64,000 nt of DNA from Oscarella lobularis (GCF_947507565.1 NC_089185.1:2356001-2420000); one strand, 5' to 3'; shown: positions 49,201 through 60,205, counted from the stretch's first letter. Notes: a model not told the origin generated them from the letters alone. A program made the numbers and translations.

Positions 49201-50134
49201 ATGTGTGTCAACGAGTTGGGTATGAAAGACATCTTTCGCTGGAACGGTTCCTTGTGCAAAGACTGCCGTTCGTATATTTGCAAGAAAGGTCTACTATATA
49301 TCTTGTCATCTCTGAGTAACGACTTCTTAATTTTAATTAAACTCCCTCTCTCAGATTTAGATGAATGTGAAACGGGTGGTCACAACTGTTCGAAAAATGA
49401 AGTCTGTACTAACAATGACGGTTCGTTCTCTTGCCAGTGCAAGTACGGCTACGTTGGAAAAGGCCGAGTGTGCGGTAAGAAATTCTTTACTATTGCTTAT
49501 GTTTGAATTGGTGTCTTATATGTGTATAGTTCCCAATGAGTGTATACTTGGGACGCACAATTGTCACAGAATGGCTAAGTGCCGAGACACCGTTGCCGGC
49601 TTTAAGTGTACGTTTAGAAGAAGATTTTTTGGAGACGGAAAGATCTGCGGTAAGTTATTTCAATTACAGGCGTGCGTTCTGTGATTTTCCGGGCAGTAAA
49701 TTAAAGTTAAACAATTTTCTTTTCATATAGAACCTTGCCCAAGCGGGTATTCTACATTTAATAATACTCGGCGTTGCTACAAATATTTCTCAACGCCACT
49801 TTCTTGGCTCAGCGCACGTAAGCGGTGCAAGACGGACAACGGAGACTTGGTTTCAATTGCAAACCAGGAAGAATACACGTACGTCCAGAACTTGTATTCA
49901 TCCGGACAAATCTGGCTAGGATTCAGGGCCATGGCGCGCGAAGAGGTTTGGTCTGACGGATCTCTTATCACCTTTACAAAGTGGTCTGACTATGAGAACG
50001 GCTCGGGCGCGGAGGCAGTCGCCGACGTCCGAGAATGCGCTCTGACGCTTGGATCTGACCTTCAAGCTTATGGACTGATAGCCCTTGCGCGAGGTCGGAA
50101 AATTTTGTCTGCGAAGTATTTAGGTATTAAATAG
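46210..50134 (+). pseudogene. Mosaic lectin gene, copy 2 (full length but damaged 3' end)
   Basis: ATG at 46210 opens a signal peptide and a long first exon ending before the donor at about 46738. Exons follow for further H-lectin-like units (46792-46964, 47042-47140, 47212-47321), the follistatin/Kazal segment (47507-47725), a long H-lectin-like exon (about 47783-48320), the first C-type lectin domain (48910-49288, WIGLYWNGDGFDWTDGT), two EGF domains (49355-49650) and the second C-type lectin domain (from 49731). In the last exon a base lost relative to copy 1 (ggatctgaccttc) shifts the frame and removes the final Cys-containing strand. One internal donor is GC. A truncated but secreted product is possible, so the pseudogene status is provisional. 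Confidence 0.7.
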
Positions 50135-50510
50135 ATCATTGAATTTCACGAACTGATCGATGTCATGGTTGTTATGTGCTTTCTTTTGTCGCATTCTATT
50201 GTTTCTTGCGGTCTTTATTAATTAATTTCGTGGCTAGCATGCAGAGCAAACGTTTGACAGTCCGTGCGGTACTCAGCGATTTAGAAAGTTTCTCCGCCCC
50301 TAAATATGACTGTTACTGCATAGAAATTAAATAGAGAATGATTAGAGGTAGTTAATTAATTACCAGGCATTTACATTGTACAGTAGATTGTGTTTGGTTT
50401 AAAAAATTGGCGGCCGTTAACATTCACCAGGCTCTTCACCTGCTCGCAGATTTGGCCGTTTCAAAATATATACGATCAAGGGATCAGGGGATTGTGGTTT
50501 TGGTAAAGTG

Positions 50511-50850
50511 CGTTAGCCGTAGACGCTTCGACCTCGCGAGAGCTTCCCTATCTCTGCCGAGGCCCATTCCTGCCGTCTTCTGCTACGCAATAGTCGTGTA
50601 GAAGAGGACACCGCGAAACGGAAGGCCCAAATATCGGCGCGGCGAACTCCCGAGGTCTCATCGAAGCAAATATCGCATTGACGATCTAATGCACAGTAAG
50701 TACTTGCCGTAGAAGTAACAGCAACAGGCAAATTTGAATTGTAGTCTAGCTGCAAATGAACCAACGCAATATAACCATGCAATGTCGTTCGATCAACCTA
50801 ACAGTGCATGGGGGCCCGGCTCACCGTTCGAGAATCGTCGAGGCGCCGTT
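50511..50850 (+). repeat. Dispersed repeat block upstream of lectin copy 3
   Basis: Same landmarks as at 42385-42690 and 45618-46000, with small deletions. It is followed by the lectin-specific promoter-like stretch to 51056. Confidence 0.8.
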
Positions 50851-51056
50851 CAAACGTGCGATGCTGCACGCGTAATCTACGATTGACAGACCGTACGTCG
50901 GACATATATGAGCGCGGTTTTGATCCGGCTTTATCGAACGAACCGTGCGACCGTTTACACGGAATGGCTTACTAATTCAATTCGTAAGTTAGGGGAAAAG
51001 CCTATTCATATGCCCCTAAACAGCTTGAACTCCTTCAATTGAGTTTGGTGTTGACA

Positions 51057-54000
51057 ATGCATGCGACCTGCAGTGTCGCCGTGCTCCAACTCTTTTTTCT
51101 TATGAAGATTTTCGCTCTTGGGTCTGCGGAGAGCGACGGCGAGAGTTCCGGCGACGAGCTCTTGGTGATTTTAGACGACCCGAGAACGTTTTCAGCTCAC
51201 TCCGCTATCTATGGTCACCAAGACTGGACGTTTCCTGGTTCGGTCTACGTTCACTCGTGTTCGCTCGTACTTTTTGAGCCGCCCTTTGAAAATCTTCAGC
51301 CGTCGGAAATCGTTCACGTGCAGGCGGGCGTCGGATATCGCGATCACGCTCCCAGTCAAGCGGTTCTATTCGCGTGGATTGAACGAGTGACTTCGCGCGG
51401 TTTTTATGCGTGCGCCGGTTATAGCGGGTTTTCTGCTGGCCCGCTTTCGCTTAGCGTCGAGTGGCTGGCCTACGTCGCTAAACGCCGATCGTTTCTGGAC
51501 ATTAATTCGTCACGCCTCATGCATGAAGCCGTCGTCAACTTTTCAGACTTCACAACGCAGAAGCTCTGTCACCGCGAACAATTGGTACAGTCTGTAGGCA
51601 TTTTCAATTAATTATTGACAGTAATCGAATTACTCTTTTTGTGCAGTCTAATTTGCGTGTGACTTATCTGCTCGCAACAGCTGTTCGCTCGAACTTGAAA
51701 CCGAAGGCGGCAGTCGCAAACGGCGCGTTCCTTTGGATAGAGAACGCAACCGACTCTCAACTTGGTCTTTGTTACAAAGAAGCGTTGATGTTCAGCGGTC
51801 TTCACACTGGATTCCAAGCGGTACGTATACAATTTAGGTTTTGAGTTCAATTTATTTAACTTAACTGAATGGTTTCTTTAAGAGCATACTAATGTTTAAT
51901 GACAGCGGAGGGCTTCAAGGTATTTTTGAGGGCGCCGATGCAGGCCAACTTGTTTTCATCAAAAATTTTGTGGAGGGCAATGAGACTTCGGTTTGCCAAG
52001 TAAGCCTTGCGAATTCGCTCATGTTTTACGCTGACCAAATGGTATACAACCAAACAGACTATAGAGTTCCAGAGAAAGTACTATAGAAACACCAGACCAA
52101 CGGTTCTGGTGTCGCCTGGTGTTTTGGCACGCTCTGAATCTGTAGGAGAGGCGGTTGTGGTCGCTTGGACTGAGGTAGATTTTTATTAGTCGCGAAATCA
52201 ATACCGTTAGCTAGTTTTTGTGTTCTTCAGTCTGCTACTGTATTCAGTGTCGACGTGTGCGTCAAAGCGTCGCAGCCTGCTGATGTCTTAGTTACTTGGG
52301 CAGCAATTGGCAGTGAGCTGGTTATAGGGTACTGAATATTTTTGGTGTATTCCTCTTAGCTGTCGATCCGTGCGTTGGAGTTGTGTGCGAGTTCTACGGC
52401 GTTTGTGCCGACGTGGGCCCGCGCGCGTACAAATGCGTTGCGCCGTCGTGCGAAAGCCACACTTACGAGCCCGTTTGCACGTCAAACGGCGTCTCTTATG
52501 ACAACGAGTGCGAATATGAGTGTTTCATTTTCAACACTCGCCGAACAGACATCGTAATTCATCACCGAGGACGCTGCCAAGGTAAAACGAGCGAAAGTCA
52601 ATCGTCTTATAGATCTTCTGTTTTAGATTTTCCTTTTCAGCGCGGAAACGCGCAACTGAAGAGCTCTCGATCTTTCGCGACGTTTGCCTGCCGAACAGTT
52701 TACTTTAATTCCAATCTTTTCTATCCTGACAAAAACATTCACGGATTGGCATCAGCCGACTTTAGCTCTGCTAGCGACTCGACGTTCGTGCACGACGTAC
52801 CAACAATATGGATCGATGAGCTGACACGAGAAAACATGACGGTGTGCGTATCCATCGCCGGCCGAGGCGAGCGCCACGCCATAGACCAAGTGTCCTTCAC
52901 TTGGTTCGTTTACCAAGGAGCCCCAGACGGCGCTATAGGCGGCGTCGTAGATCTCGACGAGACGTGGCTGACGGAAGCGACGTGCAGGCAAGTCGACCTC
53001 GCTATGACGTTTGATTCGCCGCCTATTATTCTTGCGACGTTACGTCACTCTGTTCCGGGTGTGAGACGCGACGCCGCTACGTTGTGGGCCAAAGACGTTA
53101 GAACGCGTTCGTTTTCGTTGTGTGTAAAGGAACTGCAAAGTTTCGACGGAGCACACAGGAATGTTTCTATTGTAAGGCGTATGTGTGGTTTCGATTGCTA
53201 AGCGATATTGGGTCTACCTCTCATTGCATGCAGACTTGGCTTGCCTTACCGATGCAAGGGCCGAGTGATTTCCCACCGGTTTTCTCCGATGTTGGTTTGC
53301 TGACTTTTTCCGGCAGCGATCTCGCACCGTCTCCAGAAAACAACTATGCCTTGTGCAAGGTATAAAAAAACAGCGCGACTTCTTTACTTTCTAATATGAT
53401 GCTTGTTATTTTTGTAAAAATTAGAGTGTTGAACTTGGACGGTATTATTCCCACGTTCCTTCTATTCTCGTTACTCCGCGGGACCACGACAGAAGAAAAT
53501 TTGCACAGTTTGTTTACGAAAACATCGTGGCCTGGGTGGAGGTGAGTAAAAAAACACAACATAAAAGTCTATTGAAAAAAATTTTTTACGACAGGAAATA
53601 ACTTTGATCAAATTTCGTATTTGCGTTAAAGAAGTTCGAGTTCGAAGAAAGAGACAAGATCCCGTCTCGGTGAATTACGTCGTTTTGCCACGTAAACAAT
53701 ATTTTTAGTCAGCGAGCATTTCACAGAGGCACATGTGTTTGATTCTTCATAGGTATCTGTGATGACGGCTGGCTGCCACGTGATGGGTACTGCTACGAGG
53801 CTTCAACTGGATGTCAGCCATGGACAGTGGCCAATTCTTCTTGCGAGCAGAATAACAGCTCGTTGGCGAGCATACACAACGAACTTGAAGCGTTCTTTGT
53901 AGGTGCCCTATCCCAGGACGAGTCTTGGATTGGGCTCTATTGGAACGAAGGCGGATTCAATTGGACTGACGGAACCACGCTTGACTACGTTCTCTGGCTA

Positions 54001-55064
54001 AAAGGGCAGCCAGAAAAATACAAAGATTATAAATATAAGCAGATGTGTGTCAATGAGTTGGGCCTGAAAGACGTCTTTCACTGGCGCGGCTCTTCGTGCA
54101 AACGCTGCCATTCGTATGTTTGCAAGAAAGGTTAGTTATATCGTTAGCTTTGGATAAAGACATTTATTAATTCCAAGTTCTTTGTTTCAGATGTAGATGA
54201 GTGTGAAACGGGTAGTCATGACTGTTCGAAGGATGCCGTCTGTACGAACAAGGACGGTTCGTTTTCTTGCAGATGCAAATACGGTTACGTGGGAAATGGC
54301 CGAGTGTGCAGTAAGAAATATTTTCGCTTGCGTTGCGACCTGATTTGCTTGCATATAGCTCCCAACGAGTGCGTTCTTGGAAAGCACAATTGCGATGCAA
54401 ACGCTGTATGCCAAGACGCCGTCGACGGCTTCACGTGTACATGTAGGCCAGGATTTAGTGGCGACGGAACGTTATGCGGTACGTTTAACCACGGATTGTA
54501 GAGACATTTCTCTACAATCCGTGGTTTAACTTTGCCTATTCAATCACAGATTCATGTTCTGTGATTGGACAGGTCCTACATTTAGGTTAGTCAAAAGCAT
54601 AGTTATAACAGCTAAAACTGGTAAAGATAAAAATACGGTTATTGAAATTGATCAATTAACTTATTTGTTCTTAATTAGAAAAAAGGCCTAGGCCTTGTCC
54701 AAGCGGTTATTCGTATTTTAAAAATCGGCGCTGCTACAAATATTTCCCAACGCCACTTTCGTGGAGCAAAGCTCGACAGCAATGTCTGAAGGACGGAGGA
54801 GACTTGGTTTCAATTGCAAACCAGGAAGAGCACACGTACGTCCACAGTTTGTACTCATCCGGACGAATCTGGCTCGGATTGAACGACATAGCGCGCGAAG
54901 CACGTTTCGTTTGGTCTGACGGATCTCCTGTCACCTTCACAAAGTGGAATCCCAATGAACCAAATGACCTAAATGGCGAAGACTGCGTTCAGACGTCCAA
55001 GTCTTGGTTAACATGGAATGATCTCTCCTGCAAATCTTCGCTTAGGTTTGTCTGCAAAGCGTAA
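51057..55064 (+). CDS. Secreted mosaic lectin: H-type-lectin-like units, follistatin/Kazal, 2 CTLD, 2 EGF (copy 3, intact)
   Basis: Exon 1 (51057-51584) has a signal peptide (LQLFFLMKIFALGSA) and an H-type-lectin-like unit with the pattern F-PPF, then FAWIERVTSRGFYAC, then VEWLAYV. The next exons (51647-51822, 51905-51999, 52060-52172, 52231-52330) carry more such strands (FLWIENATDSQLGLCYKEA and VVAWTESATVFSVDVCVKA). A follistatin/Kazal segment at 52362-52581 has VCEFYGVC, YEPVCTSNGVSYDNEC and C. Further H-lectin-like exons run 52640-53172, 53233-53358, 53426-53541 and 53595-53690. The first C-type lectin domain (53755-54131) has WIGLYWNEGGFNWTDGT. Two EGF domains follow, the first with calcium-type DVDECETG (54191-54310) and the second at 54358-54478. 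The second C-type lectin domain (about 54690-55064) is complete: WLGLNDIAREARFVWSDGS, NEPNDLNGEDC, WNDLSC and FVCKA. EPN suggests mannose-type sugar binding. It is probably an extracellular recognition protein. Confidence 0.82.
54483..54567. repeat. Two adjacent hairpins in an intron of lectin copy 3
   Basis: Arms 54483-54504 and 54509-54530 (accacggattgtagaga against tctctacaatccgtggt) pair with a 4-base loop. A second hairpin (caatcacag with ctgtgattg, 54541-54567) follows 10 bp later. Neither is present in copies 1 or 2. Confidence 0.85.
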
Positions 55065-55720
55065 TAAACAAGCATCTATCAAATGCTTGAACTCGACAGA
55101 CAACTAGTATCGTTGTTAGGTTATGGTTGTATGTACCCTCGCTTACCTTGATTGTTTTAAAAGCATGCACTTAATTGCGCAAGCGTGAGCAGGCAGGCAG
55201 GCAGGCAGGCATAGGGCTAATTAACGCTGCTACAACCTCTGGCATGCACGGTATATACAGATTCTCGTACTTTATCTATCTTAGCTACCCTATCAGCGAC
55301 CAATTAAGCCTGGCAGTTAATTATATAGCTTTCTGCATGCGGCACCATGCGGTCTCGATCGTCGTTCGCGGTTACTTTACGCATACGATTGGAGTAAGCC
55401 TTGGCTTCGCAGACTAGACTCTAGTGTTCGCGCTGCGCGACCATAGAGGAGTGATGAAATAAACACTGGCAGAGGTCAAACAGCGACTACACACGTCTCC
55501 TTATTCAGTAGACTCAGTGGTCGCGAAACAGGTATATATTAGTGGTGCTGGCTCGTATAGCGTCTCAGTCGAATGGAGTCGACGGCTGCTCCGGGACGTT
55601 TCGTCACATGATCACAGATCACAACTTCAAGGGTTCTCTGTTCTCCGTTCTTCAAGTCAGTTAGCGTGGGATGCGGTTCAACTCCTCCGTTCGATGAGAA
55701 CGAAGTGGCCTACGCCGGCT
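55065..55720. other. Intergenic, no supported gene
   Basis: Contains a short gcag/ggca tandem run (55193-55211). Around 55630-55735 one frame ends NEVAYAGFRVVFQ before a gtaagt, reminiscent of a formylglycine-enzyme-type C-terminal strand, but it is too short to call. Confidence 0.4.
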
Positions 55721-56100
55721 TTCGCGTGGTGTTTCAGTAAGTAAATTGTTTGGGGGCCCCCACTCGCAACGAAACAAAGGACTTCCCGTAGCAGTCGTCA
55801 TGACGCAAACGAGACGTCATCGACATGAAGAATGTCAATCACATCGGCCGGTTCCTTTCCTTTCTCCATGAACGCGTGAAAATTCGATCCACAGTCAGTT
55901 CGAATCGGATATTCGTCCGGCTGCGGATGTCAGAGATAGCAATCTTCTACATATCCACCTGCACATCACCTGATCCTAAGGGCAACGGCAAAAATGAGGA
56001 GAAGGCGCCAGTCGTGTCGCTTATATATAAAATAAGGACGTACGTGCTCCATCTCACTCTGACGCTATATGAGAGGCAATGTACTTCCGTTTCATCACTC
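55720..56100. repeat. Segmental repeat also present at 61120-61440
   Basis: Both copies share gtaagtaaa, then ggggccc..cactcgcaacg, tttcctttctccatgaacg and attcgtccggctgcggatgt in order. The second half resembles a reverse-strand relic of the Cys-rich gene family found at 57.8-58.25 kb. Confidence 0.7.
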
Positions 56101-56389
56101 ACAAAATTACAGATATGAGAATAGTCGATCGACCACAGATATCCCCCGTCTCATGATCGAAAAACCGGCTACCGTCAACTGCGTAGTCGCGTACGTAGGT
56201 GACGGATGAAACGGAAAGAGTCACCTTTCATCTCCTGCTTTTGAAGCAATGGAAAAGGATGTCGAGTTTCAAAGACGCCAGCTAGCTCTAACCCGTCTTG
56301 TCTTTAGAACCAACGTTGCTAAGATAGGGATCGAGCCATGAAGTCTCTCCACCCAGTCGTATTTTTAATAGAGGGGAGTTGCTCTTCCT

Positions 56390-56660
56390 ACGCTCTCGAA
56401 GACCCTGCGAATTCTCACGCAAAGACTTCCATTTCAAAGACAACAACAACGACAACTACAAAGACAGCACATGAGACGTAGAAGTCAGGGTCCTCGGGCG
56501 ATTGAGCTGCAAGTCGCGAGATCATTGTCGCGACGGTGGAATGAGAGGAGAGAGCCACTCGCGTCGCTTATGTTGGCACTCCTAGCTTCTCCCTCGTTAT
56601 CACCGCCACATGCAGTCAACTAACCATCTATGACGCTTTTCACTCGAGTGGCGATGATCT
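56390..56660. repeat. Repeat flanking the Cys-rich cluster, copy 1
   Basis: Closely matches 58260-58590 (gcgaattctcacgcaaag, then ttccatttcaaagacaac, then the gatcattgtcgcgacggtgg block, then cttttcactcgagtggcg). The two copies bracket the Cys-rich genes on both sides, in direct orientation. Confidence 0.8.
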
Positions 56661-56760
56661 GTTGTAGTCCTATCCAAAGCACTCATTAGGTGCGAATTCT
56701 TATACAAAGACACCACATGCACATCAACGTACTATAGTATAGTATCATCACTTCTCAAGT

Positions 56761-57144
56761 TCATTCGCAGACGCAAATGGGAATGGATAGGAAACGAGAC
56801 TCGCAACCGTCTCTGCCTTCGCCGCAGCAATCGTCGCAAACTGGCATTTCTGGAACGGCTACGTGGCAGACTTCGTAGCGTTCAAGACAGCACCGAACTC
56901 CCGATCTCGCGCAGCACGTGCACACTTCCTTCGATCGATTGCAGTCACGTGTGGTCGCTTGGCTGCAGCATTGGGAACAGGCGGGAAAAAAGGGCGCAGC
57001 GGGATTGGGACACGTTCGGTTTGCCTGATCGTTACAACACGGGACTCCTCCGGGTATGCATAAAATCTTCTCGTTCAGATGATCGCTAGAGCCGTAGCAA
57101 AGGGCAGCAAGAGAGACAAGGAAGACGTACATATCCGGATACAA
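56761..57144 (-). CDS. Small secreted cysteine-rich protein (family member 1, intact)
   Basis: A 127-aa reverse-strand frame starting MYPDMYVFLVSLAALCYGSS, a clear signal peptide. An internal ATG 12 bases later (MYVFLV) is an equally good start. The mature part has about 20 Cys arranged in CC pairs: VPCCNDQANRTC, then CSQCCSQ, then CTCCARSGVRCC, then CDDCCGEG, ending ICVCE. No known family was recognised; the spacing suggests a disulfide-rich extracellular peptide. It has two decayed paralogues immediately downstream in coordinate order. Role unknown. Confidence 0.65.
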   Translation of the reverse strand: MYPDMYVFLVSLAALCYGSSDHLNEKILCIPGGVPCCNDQANRTCPNPAAPFFPACSQCCSQATTRDCNRSKEVCTCCARSGVRCCLERYEVCHVAVPEMPVCDDCCGEGRDGCESRFLSIPICVCE

Positions 57145-57277
57145 CAGTGATACGTGGCACTGTGGAATTTAGTTAATATTAAGAGGCTCTAACCCTGTAC
57201 GAAAACATTTCAAGGACACATGCACCATAGATATGCATGCACATTGACGAAGAAACGACTACTCAAATCACTTAGTC

Positions 57278-57656
57278 TCATCTAAATGCTCCGCAGAGGC
57301 AAGTGAGAACGGTTGGCAACTGGAATTCGCAACTGCCGATGTGTCTGTTACAGCAATCTGCACAATGTGGCATTTCGGGAACGGCTACATGGCAGAGCTG
57401 TAAGTGCTCATTACAGCACCGAACTCCCGATCTCGCGCAGCACGTGCATATTTCCTGATATTCATTGCAGTCAGGCGCGATTGCTTTGCTGCAGCAGTGA
57501 GAACAGGTGGGGAAAAAGGGCGCAGCGGGACTGGGACACGTTCGGTTTGCCTGATCGTTGCAGCACGAAATTCCTCCACGGCCTGTCCTCGCTCAGATGA
57601 TCTTTGACGCCGTAGCTAGAGGCAGCCAGAGAGAAGAGCAGGATGAACACGGACAT
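57278..57656 (-). pseudogene. Cys-rich secreted protein, member 2 (frameshifted)
   Basis: The signal peptide MSVFILLFSLAASSYG is followed by KDHLSEDRPW. The Cys-rich frame (ISCCNDQANRTCPSP, then CSHCCSK, CTCCARSGVRCC and CADCCNRH) continues in a different frame from about 57570, ending at the stop at 57278-57280. Relative to member 1 the codons around LCIPGG are altered and the frame is lost. Confidence 0.65.
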
Positions 57657-57837
57657 GTTCCGTCGTCGAAGAATGTATCTACTTAATATTAAGCAGGCCA
57701 TTGACGTCACTGCTGAAGGGAAAGACACCCCCTCTCGTTCTAAAGTCGCTCTTTCTACGCGAGATCGGAGGCGAGTCATATTCTTATGATGCAAATGGCA
57801 CAATTTCGACTGACACCTAACAACAAACAACATGACT

Positions 57838-58252
57838 ACACGACATGCAACTGACAACTTAGAGACTCGATCAGCAACAAAGTCAATTGATCAGTCTTCT
57901 TTGGGCATGCACCAGCAGCGGGGTACACGTAATTTGCAGTAGTGGGCTCCACACAGCAGTCCTCTGTGCAAACTGGAGCTCCGGGATGTGAGAGATAGCA
58001 TTCTTAATTCTACACTTTCAGGACAGCACCCTTCGCCCGTCGTCGCGCAGCACCTGCACACCAGCTGATCCGAAGCGCAGTGACCCGTCGTCGTTGCGTC
58101 GCTACAGCATTCGGAGCACTTTCGGGCATCGCTGGGGCACGTATACGTTTGGTTTGCTCTATATATCGTTGCAGAACGGAGTTCCTCCAAACACGCACTC
58201 GTTGGCGCTGTAGGAAAGGGTGGCGAGAAATGACGAGGATAAACTTGTACAT
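57838..58252 (-). pseudogene. Cys-rich secreted protein, member 3 (frameshifted)
   Basis: It begins MYKFILVIS. Then family-like pieces occur in three frames: ECVFGGTPFCND, CSECCSDATTTGHC with CRCCATTGEGCC, and ECYLSHPGAPVCTEDCC. An in-frame TAG follows FCNDI and a short insertion (around tagaattaaga) separates the last two parts. The most diverged member. Confidence 0.6.
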
Positions 58253-58259
58253 GTCAAAT

Positions 58260-58590
58260 GGAGTAGTCAATCGAGTTGACGCGGCGAATTCTCACGCAAA
58301 GACTTCCATTTCAAAGACAACAACAAAGACGACAACTTGAAAGACGTCGCATGCACATGCGACGTAAAAGTCAGGATCCCCGGGCGATCAAGCTGCAAGT
58401 CACGAGATCATTGTCACGACGGTGGAATGAGAGGAGAGAGAGCTTCTCGCGTCGCTTATATATGTTGGCACTCCTAGCTTAATATTCTTCCGTATCACCG
58501 CCACATGCAGTCATCTAACTGTTGAGACCATCTATGACGCTTTTCACTCGAGTGGCGATGATCTGTTTTAGTCCGATATATCCAAAGCAC
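58260..58590. repeat. Repeat flanking the Cys-rich cluster, copy 2
   Basis: Direct-orientation match to 56390-56660, starting gcgaattctcacgcaaag. No gene was recognised from here to 59109. Confidence 0.8.
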
Positions 58591-59109
58591 TGATGACTCA
58601 AAACTCAATCGACTAGAAACTCGTCGCGCAAAATTAATTCCATTGCCTTCTGCAGGAGCATCGCAGCAATCTTGGTTGTCGACCACGAGCCGACGTGTGC
58701 GTGGGGCTCGATCGATCGATCGTTTGACGCAATTTAACGACGGAAAAACGATCGATGCCCTTCTACCTGTTTGTGCATGAGCGGTGCTTGGTCAATTTTT
58801 CGGTGCGGAAAGCAAGCAATTTTGAGACGTCTCTTTAATTAAAACAACAGGGTGTCTTGTTTTAAAAACCAAGAAAACAAAAAGGCAGGAAAACAATGAA
58901 AGGACGCGAGTCAAACAAATACCAAATGCGGTGAAACAACCAAAAGTCCCGCATGCATGAAACAAGAAACAACTAAGAGCCAATAAGGTAGGCTGCTAGA
59001 AACAAACGTAAGTTCAAACGAAATACGATGACGCTAAAACAGGCATGCTATGTTAGCAGAATGTTAACACCGAAAAACCAGGAGATGCAGAACTCAAACC
59101 CGGTATGTG

Positions 59110-59853
59110 TCACTTGTAACAGACTTGACAGCGGCTTATTGTTTTGGAACGATTCCTGCCAAGCTGCGGCTCGTCATCATAAACTTTGGTGGCGAGCCAG
59201 TAAGACTTGTCACCATGTGTTAAGCGAAGACACCTACCACCAGCACGACATTCAAGAAATGGAACTGACTCAAAATGCGGAAGACACGAGCCACTTCTTC
59301 CTAAATCCATTGCTGCTCCTCCTGCAACGGTGTGAAGTGTTCCCTAATTCAAAAATACATCATTCGCAAGTCTGCATGCGTGTTTCAAGCGCCTTACTTC
59401 AACAAAGCTGTAACCCGTCCACGCACTGTACCACATTTTTGGACAAGACGGAGGTGTTGTAGTTTGGCTGTGAAGAACAATGTGACTGTAAGGTCCTTCA
59501 CATACAACACAGCGACTAGGATTCGCTTCCGAACGGCTCCACAGCCAAGCAGAAAAATCTTTAGAGTCGTTGCTATCGCAAGAGTCGCTATTGTAGCATT
59601 TCGTTGTTGCGTGAGGATAATAGTGTTTCAGGCATGATCCCGGACTGGAGAGATCTTGCCCGTTTCCGTTTCCTTGTACAGGAATGTTCCCCATGTAACT
59701 ATAACCGTGCCACAAACGCGTGTATCCTTGAGGACACGCGGGCACATCAGACGATTGACCATGGCGCACAAGAATTGACGTCATGCAGAGACAGGGAGGT
59801 AGACTCGTCAAACTGAAAACTGCAGCGAGCAATAGCAGAGAGAAATGAATCAT
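59110..59853 (-). CDS. Stand-alone collagen IV-type NC1 domain protein
   Basis: Two exons: 59853-59398 (152 codons) and 59343-59110, joined in phase 0 across a 54-bp GT-AG intron; 229 aa. The signal peptide MIHFSLLLLAAVFSLTSLPP is followed almost at once by VRHGQSSDVPACPQG, the usual entry of a collagen IV NC1 domain. Two C4-type subdomains follow: the first with HGYSYM, VQGNGNGQDL, GSCL, SRCVVCEGPYS and VLHSQT; the second with WTGYSFVE, then SGSCLPHFESVPFLEC, SYWLAT and SRCQVCYK. Loops are shorter than in vertebrate NC1. No Gly-X-Y collagen repeat precedes it, and the secretory signal lies directly upstream, so an upstream collagen exon is not needed. In the family NC1 drives trimer and network assembly in basement membranes; here it may act as a soluble modulator or a spongin-type relative. 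Confidence 0.87.
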
Positions 59854-60205
59854 CCTTCTAAAAAAAGCAAGAAATCAAAAGGCACTTGTATTGAAGAATA
59901 ATCCAGCCCACCACCGCAGTTGCACTCAAAGCTGCGATAGTATAGGAAAAACAACTGACCTTTTTGGACTCTGGCTTCGGCTAATTCTGCGCAGAGATAC
60001 TCTATAGGCCACTGAACTGCCGAACTGATTCAAGTAGCGTTTGCAGCTGTCTTATATATTCTGCCGTTGTGTAAACAGCTAGCTGCGGTGAGATCGCGCT
60101 TCCGGGTGGATGTGAAATCACTTCCAGGTATATGTTACACATTGACAACTACGGCGTGTCCCACGAGCATTAGTAGTTGTGTAATTAGCTTATGTAATGG
60201 GACGC

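Noticed and set aside
55620-55740. Possible formylglycine-enzyme-type exon ending AYAGFRVVF.
   Set aside because: Only about 36 residues, no upstream exon and no catalytic residues.
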